DNA of 64,000 nt, taken from Flavisphingopyxis soli. Lineage in GTDB: Bacteria; Pseudomonadota; Alphaproteobacteria; Sphingomonadales; Sphingomonadaceae. The DNA is taken from the NCBI RefSeq assembly GCF_007995095.1, contig NZ_VOPY01000001.1, positions 645,001 to 709,000 on the forward strand. Reading direction: 5' to 3'. The notes below the pieces were generated by a model, which saw nothing but the letters and a program-made list of their open reading frames with translations, ran no database searches and had not been told where the DNA came from. The position numbers and the translations under genes were made by a program. The first letter of the stretch is position 1. Every line of letters begins with the position of its first letter. Shown in pieces: positions 9,414-18,982 of the stretch.

Positions 9414-9831
9414 CGGGGCTTGCCTTGAGTCCGAAGAAACGGGGCCCCGACCAGGCGGTGCCGGTGATCTTGCGGGCGATTTGGGTCAGACTGCGAAAAT
9501 GTCGCTCTTCGAACTTAAAACCCTGATCGAGAACCTGCACCTGATAGATGTCACCGTGCCATTGACGCACCAGCCGAGTGCCGGGTTTCAGGCTCAACCC
9601 CGCACTTAGTTTTATGTCGCCGGTTTCGACTAACTCGATCGCAAACCGATCTAGCGTTCTTTGGATCGCAGGCGTTAGACCTCCTTCCATTCTCGCCTGT
9701 TTTCGCCAGACGATAGCTCGAGCGATCAAGTCTCGACCGAGCCCCTTGGGCGTGACAGTGCCCTTGTGAAGCCTTCGCCATTCAGCTCGCAATTGGCCCG
9801 CCGAGAGCTTCGCCAGGTGCTCATCGATCAT
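9400..9831 (-). CDS. DUF2924 domain protein
   Basis: A 143-residue protein with the DUF2924 pattern: an N-terminal LxAGQLRAEWRRLHKG, then LGRDLIARAIVWRKQ, and a C-terminal GTRLVRQWHGDIYQVQVLD segment ending in ITGTAWSGPRFFGL. The family is uncharacterised but regularly sits beside large serine recombinases, which fits here. The C-terminal half resembles a small beta-barrel DNA- or protein-binding module; a directionality or accessory role is inference. It starts one base after the DUF3489 gene. Confidence 0.85.
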   Translation of the reverse strand: MIDEHLAKLSAGQLRAEWRRLHKGTVTPKGLGRDLIARAIVWRKQARMEGGLTPAIQRTLDRFAIELVETGDIKLSAGLSLKPGTRLVRQWHGDIYQVQVLDQGFKFEERHFRSLTQIARKITGTAWSGPRFFGLKASPDARN

Positions 9832-9832
9832 C

Positions 9833-10075
9833 TCAGCTCTCGATACGGTAATTTGTGGCGCCGTCGTTCCGGCTCTCTTTGAGGATCGTCAGGCCCCTCT
9901 TTCGCAGGCCAGTTAAAAAAGAGCGACAGCTGTGCGGCTGCCAGTTCGTTGACGTCGCGATCTCGCCGAGCGTGGCTCCCTGATTTCGTTTGAGAAGTCG
10001 CTCAACCTTGAGCGCCTTGGTTTGGCGAGGGCGGGGCGGGGCTATTTTTTGCGCCGAAATTGAAGAATTTCGCAT
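9833..10075 (-). CDS. DUF3489 domain protein (winged-helix-like)
   Basis: An 80-residue basic protein with the DUF3489 pattern: TKALKVERLLKRNQGATLGEIATSTNWQ in two parts followed by HSCRSFLTGLRKRG, which reads as a helix-turn-helix or winged-helix fold. ATG 10075 is chosen because GTGAGGA lies about nine bases upstream. It is the first gene of the recombinase operon, so it may regulate the cassette or recognise its ends. The DNA-binding role is inferred from the fold. Confidence 0.82.
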   Translation of the reverse strand: MRNSSISAQKIAPPRPRQTKALKVERLLKRNQGATLGEIATSTNWQPHSCRSFLTGLRKRGLTILKESRNDGATNYRIES

Positions 10076-10446
10076 GATGGTTATCCTCACGGACAACTTG
10101 ATTGTCGTCCCACCACGCAAAGCCTCGGGCGATTTCGCGCTGAGGCTTTAGCGGCAACGATCACTGCCGTGTGGACACCAACGCTCTGTTTGAAAGTGAA
10201 GTCCAGTCGAATGACTGCTTTGCGCCCATTGTCGGTCATAACAGCCGATAATCTCGCAGGCCGAAAGCCGCCATTCCTTGACATTGGAAGGCACAGACGA
10301 CCTTGCGTCCAGATCAGGACCCAAAGTGCTTCCTGCGGACTTTGAAAGCAGCGCTTGATCTCTGCTATCTTCGCATCGATGGTGGGCTAGGACAGGGGCA
10401 CTTGTGCTCCGGAACTCCGTTTCCTTCCGGCCATTTTTATTGACCG
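10076..10446. other. Intergenic stretch, no gene supported
   Basis: About 370 bases between the cassette and the M14 gene. I see no convincing coding region. On the minus strand a 15-codon frame starts MAGRKRSSGAQVPLS and stops at once, possibly the truncated start of a lost gene. This may hold the right end of the recombinase cassette. Confidence 0.4.
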
Positions 10447-11697
10447 TCAGGGGATAGCATCCGGAAGGCACCGACCTCCAGTGTCCCTTCGGGGGCTAAC
10501 ATCACTCCGAGCGAGTGCAGGGAGCGCGAGGACAAAGTCGGCTGCCAGCAGTCTGGCCGCCGTCGCGGTCTCCGCGGGATTGGCATCGTCGTCGACCTCA
10601 TAGGTGTAGGCGGGTATCGCAAAGCATTCGAAGAACCAGTTCTTAGCGGTGCCCGAGCCGGGGTTGGCGTTGCGTTTTTCGATCGTGAAGGGGTAGCCGG
10701 TGAATTGCGCTTCCTTGCCTGCTAACCAAGTCTCAAGAAAGCGCGCGTTCGTCGCTCCCGCCTCGTCACCCTGAACGTAGAACAGGTTGCGCGCGGTCGA
10801 ATGGAAATCGATCATGACGACCGGCCTAGTGAGTTTGGCATGGCTGGCGAGCCAGTCGCGGACGGCGCGCGTTTCGGGCTGGGTGAACGCGCCCCAGTCG
10901 CGGTTGAGGTCGACGCCGCCGCGATTGGCGCGCCAGTGGCCGCGGTCGACGCCGTCGGGATTAAGCAGGGGGACGGCCAAAATCTGATAGCGGGTCCCGA
11001 GCAGCTTATCCTGCTGCATGCTGCGCGCGAGCGCACGGACGAACGGTTCCAAGGCATAGAATCCGGTCACTTCGGGCGGATGCTGGCGACCGAGGATGAC
11101 GATCGTTGCATCTGCCGAAACATCGCCGAAGCGGATCGCCTCGATCGGCCTGCCATCGAGCGAGCGACCCAGATCGAGGCGCTCGCCGCCGTAATCGCGG
11201 ACCAGGTCGCGCGCGAAGGCAGCGTAGTCGGCACTGGACAGCATTGGTTGCGCACTCACGGTTCCCGACCCTTCGGGGAGCGTGACCAGCGCGCTGCGTT
11301 CGTCATTGGCGATGCTTACCGGAAGTTCGCTGACAACGCCGTTGCGGGTCAGCTTCGGCGCATAGCGATGTTTCGCCTCTAGGTATGAAAGACGCACGGT
11401 GACATCGCCCCCAGGCTGGGCCGAGTATCGAAACGCGTACCAGGGACTGGGATTGATCGGCGGGGCGTGTTCGGGCGCGATCACCAGCGAGAAACTGCGT
11501 TCGCCTTCGATCACGCAGCGGGCCGGCGACGCACCCGGGAAATCAAATGTGAGCACGACATCCGATGTGGCGCATCGGGCCTGAGACGTTTGCGCAACGC
11601 CAGCAGGCAGGTGGGTGTCATCCTGGGATGCGCAGCCCGCAAGCGCCGCGATCAGCGAAATCATCAAGATCGCGGCGCTTTTGGACTGGATGGTCAC
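10447..11697 (-). CDS. M14 family zinc carboxypeptidase, lipoprotein
   Basis: A 416-residue metallopeptidase with a lipobox (LAGC, Cys22), so it should be anchored in an envelope membrane facing the periplasm. Zinc ligands His206 and Glu209 (RQHPPEVTG) and His299 (DFHSTARN) are visible. The M14 substrate-binding stretch NPDGVDRGHWRANRGG and the general-base Glu367 (YEVDD) are also present. The N-terminal 130 residues form a beta-sandwich-like extension. It follows the TonB receptor by four bases and ends the dctA operon, suggesting it releases C-terminal residues from peptides brought in by that receptor. The enzyme class is secure; peptide specificity is unknown. Confidence 0.88.
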   Translation of the reverse strand: MTIQSKSAAILMISLIAALAGCASQDDTHLPAGVAQTSQARCATSDVVLTFDFPGASPARCVIEGERSFSLVIAPEHAPPINPSPWYAFRYSAQPGGDVTVRLSYLEAKHRYAPKLTRNGVVSELPVSIANDERSALVTLPEGSGTVSAQPMLSSADYAAFARDLVRDYGGERLDLGRSLDGRPIEAIRFGDVSADATIVILGRQHPPEVTGFYALEPFVRALARSMQQDKLLGTRYQILAVPLLNPDGVDRGHWRANRGGVDLNRDWGAFTQPETRAVRDWLASHAKLTRPVVMIDFHSTARNLFYVQGDEAGATNARFLETWLAGKEAQFTGYPFTIEKRNANPGSGTAKNWFFECFAIPAYTYEVDDDANPAETATAARLLAADFVLALPALARSDVSPRRDTGGRCLPDAIP

Positions 11698-11701
11698 GCG
11701 A

Positions 11702-14700
11702 TCAGAACTTTTTTCTCAGCTCGATCGCGAACTGGCGGCCACGGGGCGAATGCAGCTCGCTGAAGTAGCCATAGGATTCGTCGGCCAGCGGTGGATCCTT
11801 GTCGAACAGGTTGTTGATCGCGAAGCGCAACCGGGTTCCGTTGAGCGGAGTTTGGTTGTTGATTTCGTATGCGATCGACAGGTTTATCGTGAACTGGTCG
11901 TCGACGGGATAGAAATTGGCGTTCGGATCGTCGGACACGATCAGATTGTCGCGGACCACGCTCGTGTCGTACACCATGCCGACATACTGGCCGAACAGTC
12001 CGACATCGACCGGTCCCTTCGACCAATTGATCGATCCGCTTGCCCGCCATTTCGGCCGCCCATCGACCTCGAGCAATTCGCCCAGCCCGCCGACGGTCAC
12101 GTCGAGCGGAAGCGTCCCGGCGGCGACGCCATCGAGGATTTCCTGGCCGTCGGAGCCGGCATCCTGGACGAAGCCGAGCAGCCGCGCGGCGTTCAGCCGG
12201 ATGCGGAACTTGCCCGCACCGAAATCCGGTACGCGGTAGAACAGACCGAAATCGAAACCTCGCGACGTGCGGCTGTCGAGGTTGAGATAAGGGTCGAGAA
12301 CGAAGTCGATCTTGCCTGCCGGATCGAGTCCGGTTCCGGCAAACAGCGCGATATCATCGACTGTGGGGGCAAGACGCACCACGTTCGGGTTGGTGCTGCC
12401 GGCGAGGCGACGCAGCAGGTCGAGCGCAATCGCGTTATCGTCGCCGAAGGTGCCGACCAGGCCGGTCTGCTTTACACGCCAATAGTCGGCGGTGAGCGTC
12501 AGGCCGGGAATGAAGGCTGGCTCGAGCACGACGCCGAGGTTGATGCTGGTGCTGTCTTCCGGTCGCAGGCTGCGAGCGCCCGACCGGAAGCTGATGACGC
12601 CGGCACCCGGGCAGACGCCGAGGCTGGCTATCTGGCCCTTTGCGACCTGGGCCGTGCAGACTACGAAATCGTCGCGGGTGTTCGATCGGGTCGTGCCATC
12701 GTCGTTCACCTGCACCAGGTTCGGCGCACGAAACCCTTGCGACCATGCGCCACGAAATGTGACGCCGGGAATGGCCATCCACGACGCGGCGATACGCGGG
12801 ACCACCGCAGTTGCCTTGATGTCGTCGAAACGTTCGACCCGGCCGGCCAACTGAAGGTTGAGCTGTCGCACCAGCGGAATATTCATGTCGGGACTAACCA
12901 AGGGCACGAACAGTTCAGCGAATGCCGAATAAACGTTGCGGCTGCCGCTGGTATCGGGTGAGGGACTGGTTCCCGCAACGTCGCTGCCGTTGAACTCGCC
13001 GGTTACGCTGTCGGTGAAGGTGATCGTGCCGTCGAGGCGCGGGTCGCGATCGTCGTAAAACGTCTCGCGCCGCCATTCGACACCAGAGGCAATGCCGACA
13101 TTACCTCCGGGCAGGACAAACAGGTCGTTGCGGCTGATCTTGAAGTCGGCCAGCGCCAGGCTGGTGCCGCCCTTGCGGAACACGTCGATCCGGAAGGGGT
13201 CGATCGAGGAGGCCGGATTGGGCGTGCAATCGCCCTGACCCGGATCATCGAGGCAGCCGCCGTTGAACGGGTTGTAAGCGTCGGAGGTCGTCAGGTTGAT
13301 CTGCTGCTGCATCAGCGTGAGCGAGACGCGGTTGCGGGCAAGATCGAGCGAGTTCGCTTCCGAGTAGAGGAACCCGGTATCATAGTCCCAGGCGCCGAAA
13401 TTTCCACGCAGGCCGCCGACAAGGCGGTAGGTGTCCTTGTCTACCGAAACGTCGCGATTGCCGACATCGACGAAGCGATAACGCTCCATAATGACGTCTG
13501 CGCCACTGGCAGGAATCGTCGTGCCGGGCAGGCGGTTGGGACTGCCGACGGGGCCGAACGGGTTCCAGTAGGCGGTGCGCGAAATACCTACGGGCACTGC
13601 GCTGAGGATTGCCGATGCCTCGATGTTGCGACGGTTTTCCGACCGGTAGTAGCTGCCTTCGAAATACGCTTCGACGTTGTCGGTGAGTTCGTAGCTCAGC
13701 AGAGCCATCGCGTTATAGCGGTGCTTGCTGCTGATCAGATGGTTGCCGAAGTTGGTGTTGTAGCGCACGTCGCTCGTTGGCGTCGTGCCGTTTCGCGCAC
13801 AGATGCCGCCGCCGAAGTCCATTCTGCACCCCGGAAACGTGCTCGGCTGGAGATAGAAGTCGTCGTCGCCGATCGGCGTCCGGTTGGTCGGTGCCTGGAT
13901 ATCGAACTGGCCGAACGGCCCGAAGGTGTTGCGGTTGTTGAACGAGGCATCGCCATCGAAATCGGTGCCCGCGACCAGCGGTCGGCGATCCTCCTCACCG
14001 GCATAATCGCGCTTTGAGGCAAGCAGGCCGTTCTCGCGGAAATAGCCGCCATATACGGTCAGGTTGCCGCGGCCGCCGCCGAAGTCGAAGCCCAGCCCAC
14101 CGCTGATCGTATAATTGAACAGGCCGGTTCCGTCCGACAGTCGCAGGTCGCCCTCGATGAAGCCGCCCGTCATCCCGCCCTTGAGCACCGTGTTGACAAC
14201 GCCCGCGACCGCGTCGGCACCGTAGATCGCCGATGCACCGTCGCGCAGGACTTCAATTCGCCGAACGCTGCCCGGTGCGATCTCGTTGGTGTCCGAAGAG
14301 ACGACGGGAACGAGCAGTTCGGTCTGGTACCCCGGGTGAAGCGTCATGCGTCGGCCGTTGATCAACAGCAGCGTATTGCCGGTGCCGAGATCGCGAAGGT
14401 TGATCGACCCGACATCGCCGCGCGCGCTGTTCTGGCTCGAGTTGTTCTGTTCGTTGAAGGCGACCGTTCCTGCCTGCGGGATGGACCGAAAGATCTCGTC
14501 GCCCGAACTCGCGCCGCTGTTTTCGATCTGCTGTTCATCGACCACCGTTACCGGAAGAATATCGTTGATCTTCGCGCCCTTGATCTGGCTACCGATGACG
14601 ATGATGCCGGGATCTTCTGAAACGGTCGTCTGGGCCGCACTCGGGTCGGCCGAGCCAGGCGTTGTATCTTGGGCATGGGCTACCGTTCCGCCGAGCACGG

Positions 14701-14752
14701 CGAGACTCGCCCCGCCCAGTAATGCCAGCCGTGCAATATTGATGTTACGCAT
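11702..14752 (-). CDS. TonB-dependent outer-membrane receptor
   Basis: A 1016-residue receptor with a signal peptide (cleavage near AHA-QD), a TonB-box-like segment (GIIVIGSQ) and a plug domain (LLLINGRRM, RIEVLRDGASAIYGADAVAG). The 22-strand barrel ends in the aromatic terminus ELRKKF. It is long for the family, as in the sphingomonad receptors for oligomeric organic nutrients. It lies between a Tat hydrolase (21-base gap) and the M14 carboxypeptidase (4-base gap) in the dctA operon. The ligand is not readable; a peptide or acylated organic acid is suggested by the neighbours. Confidence 0.93.
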   Translation of the reverse strand: MRNINIARLALLGGASLAVLGGTVAHAQDTTPGSADPSAAQTTVSEDPGIIVIGSQIKGAKINDILPVTVVDEQQIENSGASSGDEIFRSIPQAGTVAFNEQNNSSQNSARGDVGSINLRDLGTGNTLLLINGRRMTLHPGYQTELLVPVVSSDTNEIAPGSVRRIEVLRDGASAIYGADAVAGVVNTVLKGGMTGGFIEGDLRLSDGTGLFNYTISGGLGFDFGGGRGNLTVYGGYFRENGLLASKRDYAGEEDRRPLVAGTDFDGDASFNNRNTFGPFGQFDIQAPTNRTPIGDDDFYLQPSTFPGCRMDFGGGICARNGTTPTSDVRYNTNFGNHLISSKHRYNAMALLSYELTDNVEAYFEGSYYRSENRRNIEASAILSAVPVGISRTAYWNPFGPVGSPNRLPGTTIPASGADVIMERYRFVDVGNRDVSVDKDTYRLVGGLRGNFGAWDYDTGFLYSEANSLDLARNRVSLTLMQQQINLTTSDAYNPFNGGCLDDPGQGDCTPNPASSIDPFRIDVFRKGGTSLALADFKISRNDLFVLPGGNVGIASGVEWRRETFYDDRDPRLDGTITFTDSVTGEFNGSDVAGTSPSPDTSGSRNVYSAFAELFVPLVSPDMNIPLVRQLNLQLAGRVERFDDIKATAVVPRIAASWMAIPGVTFRGAWSQGFRAPNLVQVNDDGTTRSNTRDDFVVCTAQVAKGQIASLGVCPGAGVISFRSGARSLRPEDSTSINLGVVLEPAFIPGLTLTADYWRVKQTGLVGTFGDDNAIALDLLRRLAGSTNPNVVRLAPTVDDIALFAGTGLDPAGKIDFVLDPYLNLDSRTSRGFDFGLFYRVPDFGAGKFRIRLNAARLLGFVQDAGSDGQEILDGVAAGTLPLDVTVGGLGELLEVDGRPKWRASGSINWSKGPVDVGLFGQYVGMVYDTSVVRDNLIVSDDPNANFYPVDDQFTINLSIAYEINNQTPLNGTRLRFAINNLFDKDPPLADESYGYFSELHSPRGRQFAIELRKKF

Positions 14753-14773
14753 GATTTGCTCCCCTTTACGTCG

Positions 14774-15721
14774 CTAATTCTTGATTGCCACCCGGTTGCT
14801 CCAGGCATTGAATAGTTCGGGCCACTGGTTGAGCGTCTGTTCGGGCGTGCCGAGGCCCCAGCCATGACCGCCATCGGCGAAAATGTGCATTTCGACGCTC
14901 GCCTTGGCCGCGGACAAGGCGGTGAACAGGGTAAGATTATGCCCCGGCGGCGTCGTTAGATCGTCGGCCGCGGAAAACAGGATCATCGGCGGGGCGTCCT
15001 GTGCCGCATAGGTGTCGAGCGACCAGACATTTTCCGCCGCCGCGTTGGGCGTTGACCCGATGATTTCCTTGCGCGTGCGCGTTGTGTCGAACGGTTTGCG
15101 CAGGCTGACGACGGGGAACAGCAGCGCGGCAAAATCGGGCCGCGCGCTGACCGCCTCAAATTGATCCTTACCCGCGTACAGCGCGCGCGCGGCCTGGAGG
15201 GCGGTGAAGCCGGCCAGATGGCCACCCGCCGACATGCCCATGATCCCGATCTTGTCGCGTTCGATGCCAAACTCGCTCGCGCGGCTACGGACGATCTTCA
15301 TCGCGCGCTGCGCATCGGCAAAGGGGGCGGTCGCCTCCCAGCCATCATTGGGCAGGCGATAGATCAGTTCGAAAACGGTATAGCCGTTGAGCTGAAGCCA
15401 TTGCGCGGCGGGCGTGCTTTCTTTCCACAGCTGGATGCGGAAATATCCGCCGCCGCCGCACACGATGACCGCCTTGCCGTTGGGCAGATTGGGGCGATAG
15501 ACGCGCATTCGCGGCGTCGCGATGTTCGACACCGCGCCATAGCCTGCGCCCGCTTCGCCGATTTTTTCAGGTCCGGTCACACCGCCTTTGCCGGGCGCCT
15601 TGCCCTGCCAGAGCAGGATTTCCTCGCCGGTATGCGCACGGGCCGGGGTTGCAATCGAGGCAAGCGCGCCCGTCGCAATCAGCGCGCCGCCGCCGCCGAG
15701 GATCGAACGCCGGTTGATCAT
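14774..15721 (-). CDS. Tat-exported alpha/beta hydrolase, esterase-like
   Basis: A 315-residue hydrolase. A Tat-like N terminus ([10 protein letters not shown] then a hydrophobic run, cleavage near ARA-HT) sends it to the periplasm. The fold shows an oxyanion stretch CGGGGYF, Ser164 in [10 protein letters not shown], an acid near Asp253/254 ([11 protein letters not shown]) and His286 in DGGHGWG. It resembles acetyl-xylan-esterase-like and BD-FAE-type enzymes. The start overlaps the dctA stop by four bases, so it is co-translated with the transporter. It may deacylate or de-esterify the molecule whose product is then taken up. Confidence 0.85.
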   Translation of the reverse strand: MINRRSILGGGGALIATGALASIATPARAHTGEEILLWQGKAPGKGGVTGPEKIGEAGAGYGAVSNIATPRMRVYRPNLPNGKAVIVCGGGGYFRIQLWKESTPAAQWLQLNGYTVFELIYRLPNDGWEATAPFADAQRAMKIVRSRASEFGIERDKIGIMGMSAGGHLAGFTALQAARALYAGKDQFEAVSARPDFAALLFPVVSLRKPFDTTRTRKEIIGSTPNAAAENVWSLDTYAAQDAPPMILFSAADDLTTPPGHNLTLFTALSAAKASVEMHIFADGGHGWGLGTPEQTLNQWPELFNAWSNRVAIKN

Positions 15722-17103
15722 GCTGCCGTCTCCAACTGTGCGTGGACCGCCTCGCTAATCGGGCCGCTTCGCTCGTGCCGTTCGATGTCCTCATCGACCA
15801 GTGCCATCGGGCGGCCGGCCATCGCGGCGGCGAGGCGTTCGGTGTCGAGCGCGCCCTCCCATTTGGCGACGACGACGGTAGCGACCGCATTGCCGATGAA
15901 GTTGGTCAGCGCGCGACATTCGCTCATGAAGCGGTCGATGCCGAGGATCAGCGCCATGCCCGCGACAGGCACCGACGGAACCACCGAAAGTGTCGCGGCA
16001 AGGATAACGAAGCCCGCGCCGGTCACGCCTGCCGCGCCCTTCGAGCTGATCATCGCGACGAGCACGAGCGCCAGCTGCTCCCCGATCGACAGCTCGATCC
16101 CGACCGCCTGCGCGATGAACAATGCGGCGAGCGTCATGTAGATGTTGGTACCGTCAAGGTTGAAAGAATAACCGGTCGGGATGACCAGACCGACCACCGC
16201 CTTGCGGCAGCCGGCAATCTCCATCTTTTCCATCAGGCTGGGCAGTGCCGCCTCGGACGATGACGTGCCGAGGACGAGAAGTAGCTCTTCGCGCAGATAG
16301 CGGATCAGCCGCAGGATCGAGAACCCGGCTAGGCGCGCGACGACGCCGAGCACGACGAGGACGAAAAGCAGCGAGGTCAGGTAAAAGGTCCCGATCAACG
16401 CGGCGAGGCTGGCGAGCGAACCGATGCCGAACTCGCCGATGGTAAAGGCGATCGCGCCGAATGCGCCGATCGGGGCGAGCTTCATCAGCATGTGGACGAG
16501 CTTGAAGATCGCCGCGCTGAGCGACGACAGCACGTCGAGCACAAGGTCGCTGTGCGGGCGTGTCGCGGCGAGCGCGATGCCCGACAGGATCGCGACGAGC
16601 AGCACCTGGAGGATGCTGCCCTCGGTCATCGCGCTGAACAGCGTCGTCGGGATGATGTCGAGGATGAAACCCCAGATCGTCTGGTCGTGCGCGGTCTGCG
16701 CATAGGTTTCCACCGCGGAGGCGTCGAGCGTGGCGGGATCGATGTTGAGGCCCGCACCGGGCTGGACGACATTGGCTACGATCAGCCCCAGAATGAGCGC
16801 CAGCGTTGAAAAGAACAGGAAATAGATCATCGCCTTGCCAGCGACACTGCCGACCGCGCTCATGTCACGCATGCCGGCGATCCCCGTTGCGACGGTCAGG
16901 AAGATTACCGGCGCAATGATCATCTTGACCAGTTTGATAAAGCCGTCGCCGAGCGGTTTGAGCGAGACACCGAAGTCGGGGTAGAGATGGCCAATCAGAG
17001 CGCCGAGCGCGATCGCGCCAAGCACCTGGAAATAAAGTTGGCGATAGAACGGCCGCTTCACGCGTCCTTCGGCCGGCCTGCGGCCAGCGTCGATTTCGAC
17101 CAT
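15718..17103 (-). CDS. Dicarboxylate/amino acid:cation symporter (DctA/GltP family)
   Basis: A 461-residue inner-membrane symporter of the DAACS family with about eight membrane helices and two re-entrant loops. Seen directly are the serine-rich re-entrant loop [13 protein letters not shown], the cation/substrate segment [19 protein letters not shown] and the second loop [20 protein letters not shown]. The final substrate helix is [19 protein letters not shown]. The acidic/amino-acid substrate class fits; the sequence alone does not separate succinate/malate from glutamate/aspartate. It is the first gene of a leftward operon and is divergent from a DctB/DctD-like pair that probably controls it. 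Confidence 0.93.
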   Translation of the reverse strand: MVEIDAGRRPAEGRVKRPFYRQLYFQVLGAIALGALIGHLYPDFGVSLKPLGDGFIKLVKMIIAPVIFLTVATGIAGMRDMSAVGSVAGKAMIYFLFFSTLALILGLIVANVVQPGAGLNIDPATLDASAVETYAQTAHDQTIWGFILDIIPTTLFSAMTEGSILQVLLVAILSGIALAATRPHSDLVLDVLSSLSAAIFKLVHMLMKLAPIGAFGAIAFTIGEFGIGSLASLAALIGTFYLTSLLFVLVVLGVVARLAGFSILRLIRYLREELLLVLGTSSSEAALPSLMEKMEIAGCRKAVVGLVIPTGYSFNLDGTNIYMTLAALFIAQAVGIELSIGEQLALVLVAMISSKGAAGVTGAGFVILAATLSVVPSVPVAGMALILGIDRFMSECRALTNFIGNAVATVVVAKWEGALDTERLAAAMAGRPMALVDEDIERHERSGPISEAVHAQLETAA

Positions 17104-17189
17104 TAAGCATCCTCCAGCCGCCTATTATCGGCGGTCTGTTGATGACTATAGCGCCGTTCAAGAGCCAGCGCATCGAAGTCGGGCAAAAG

Positions 17190-17286
17190 CCGAAAACCAC
17201 GGTTTTTAGCCATTCCCAAGTTAGCGACCTGACAAATTACGCGGAAAACCGCACATATGTTTTGACTATTGTGCGAAAAACCGGAC
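17190..17286. promoter_or_regulatory. Candidate operator repeats in the dctA/dctBD divergent region
   Basis: Three related elements lie about 35-50 bases apart: CGAAAACCACGGTTTTTAG (17191-17209), GCGGAAAACCGC (17241-17252, a 4+4 inverted repeat) and GTGCGAAAAACCGGAC (17271-17286). The last is also framed by ATTGT...ACAAT. They sit between the divergent transcription units and are plausible sites for the DctD-like regulator. No TGGCAC-N5-TTGC sigma-54 promoter was found on either strand here. Assignment is inference. Confidence 0.4.
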
Positions 17287-17296
17287 AATTCCAATC

Positions 17297-18982
17297 ATGA
17301 CAGCCGCCACACTGTTCAGGAGCTTCCCGCGGCGTGCAGCCGTCCTCGGCCTCCTGTGTCTTGCGACGGCCTTGCTGGCGACCTGGATCATCGACCGGAG
17401 GTCGCGAGCCGGCGGCGCGGCGGCGGCAGCGAGCGAGGCACAGGACGAGGCCGCGATCATGGCGGCGAGCCTCAAGAGCGAACTCGACAAATTCAGCCTC
17501 GTGCCGCTCGTCCTCGCCGAAGATCCGCAGGTTGGCGCGTTGCTGTTGGGTGCATCGAGTGAAGCCGACTTGCTCGACCGCCGACTTGCGACGCTTGCAA
17601 GGCAGACCAACGCAGCCGCCATCTACCTGATGAACGCCGACGGCCTTACGATCGCTGCGAGCAACTGGGACCGCCCGACGAGCTTCGTCGGATCGAACTA
17701 CAACTTTCGGCCTTATTTCCGCAACGCCTTGGCGCGCGGTTCGGCCACCCAGTTTGCCCTTGGCACGGTCAGCCGCGAACCCGGACTTTATATCGCTCAG
17801 CGAGTTGTCAGCGGCGGACGCCCGACGGGCATCGTTGCGGTGAAGGTCGAATTCGACGATCTAGAGGCCGGCTGGCGAGCCGCCAGCGATGGCGTGTTCG
17901 TCACCGATGCCGAAGGCGTCGTCCTGCTGACGAGCAACGATGGCTGGCGATTTCATGCGACCGGACCCCAGCGCGGCGCGGCGCGCAACCGATCGGTCGA
18001 TCGCCGGCAGTTTGGAGTTGATATCGTGCCGCCTTTGCTGCCGGACCCGATCGGGCTGAAGGTCGGTCTCGTAAAATCTCCGTTGCTCGATACCGAGCAA
18101 CCAATCGCACTCGATGGTTGGGTCCTGCACCTGCTCGCCAATCCTTCGTCTCAAATCGATGCCGCGGTAGCCCGCGGTCGATATTATCTGCTGCTCGTCG
18201 CGACTATCGCCGCGGGTCTGCTGGCCCTAGCGTTCGTCTTCAGGCGACGGCGCTCGCTGCAGGAGGAGGTGGCGATCGCGCAAAGGACGCGGACGCTGCG
18301 CGAACAGCTCAATCAGGCCAACCGGCTTGCGACGCTGGGGCAGATTGCGGCAGGTGTCGGACACGAGATTAATCAGCCCGTCGCGGCCGCGCGCCTGTTT
18401 GCCGAAAATGGGGCTGCACTTATCGCGACCGGGCGGCTCGACGATGCCCAGACCAACTTCGCGCGAATCGTTGACCTCGCCGATCGAATAGGCCGGATCA
18501 CCGCCGAATTGCGGCTGTTTAGCCGCCGCGATGCGCCCGATCCGCAGGAAATGCCGGTGGCCAAGCCAATCGAAGGCGCGCTCCTGCTGCTTCACGACCG
18601 GATCGCCGGAATGGCCGTGACGCTGACCTTGCCGGACGAAGAGACGCTGACCGAGCGGGTGCGCGCCGAACCCGTCCGGCTTGAACAGGTCATCATCAAC
18701 CTCCTCCAGAATGCGCTCGATGCGGCGGGGGAGGGCGGGGTGATAGCAATCGCGGTGACAACCGAGGCACGATCTTGTTTCGTATCGGTGATCGACAACG
18801 GTCCCGGCATTGCAGAGGACATGCGCGATCGCATGTTTCATCCCTTCGCGACCACCAAGAGTGATGGTCTCGGTCTCGGCCTGGTGATTTCGCGCGACAT
18901 CATGCGCGATCTCGGCGGTGATCTTGTTGTCGGGGAGTCAAACCGCGGCACGCGTATGACGATGAAGATACCGCGCGCATGA
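17297..18982 (+). CDS. DctB-like sensor histidine kinase
   Basis: A 561-residue membrane kinase. A first membrane helix (about residues 13-31) and a second (about 294-314) enclose a periplasmic PDC/Cache sensor domain containing YNFRPYFRNAL and REPGLYIAQRV. The cytoplasmic part has a coiled linker, the H box with His356 in GHEINQPVAAAR, the N box (QVIINLLQNALDA) and G boxes (DNGPGIAEDM, GLGLGLVISRDI). It phosphorylates the regulator encoded next, whose start overlaps by four bases. By family, the sensor domain binds a C4-dicarboxylate or similar acid, matching the divergent symporter. Confidence 0.9.
   Translation: MTAATLFRSFPRRAAVLGLLCLATALLATWIIDRRSRAGGAAAAASEAQDEAAIMAASLKSELDKFSLVPLVLAEDPQVGALLLGASSEADLLDRRLATLARQTNAAAIYLMNADGLTIAASNWDRPTSFVGSNYNFRPYFRNALARGSATQFALGTVSREPGLYIAQRVVSGGRPTGIVAVKVEFDDLEAGWRAASDGVFVTDAEGVVLLTSNDGWRFHATGPQRGAARNRSVDRRQFGVDIVPPLLPDPIGLKVGLVKSPLLDTEQPIALDGWVLHLLANPSSQIDAAVARGRYYLLLVATIAAGLLALAFVFRRRRSLQEEVAIAQRTRTLREQLNQANRLATLGQIAAGVGHEINQPVAAARLFAENGAALIATGRLDDAQTNFARIVDLADRIGRITAELRLFSRRDAPDPQEMPVAKPIEGALLLLHDRIAGMAVTLTLPDEETLTERVRAEPVRLEQVIINLLQNALDAAGEGGVIAIAVTTEARSCFVSVIDNGPGIAEDMRDRMFHPFATTKSDGLGLGLVISRDIMRDLGGDLVVGESNRGTRMTMKIPRA

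Larger units (their letters stand above)
7860..10075 (-). mobile_element. Serine recombinase / DUF2924 / DUF3489 cassette
   Basis: Three leftward genes are packed with no gaps (14-base overlap, then one base) immediately downstream of tRNA-Phe. This combination recurs in alphaproteobacterial integrated elements. I could not find a duplicated tRNA-Phe 3' end or another obvious att pair, so the exact borders are unknown; the listed span is only that of the three genes. Confidence 0.6.

Noticed and set aside
10148-10471. A 107-codon minus-strand frame after the recombinase cassette
   Set aside because: It overlaps the end of the M14 gene, lacks a ribosome site and has no recognisable sequence.
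17104-17296. A sigma-54 promoter for dctA or dctBD
   Set aside because: No GG-N10-GC element of the TGGCAC/TTGC type was found on either strand.
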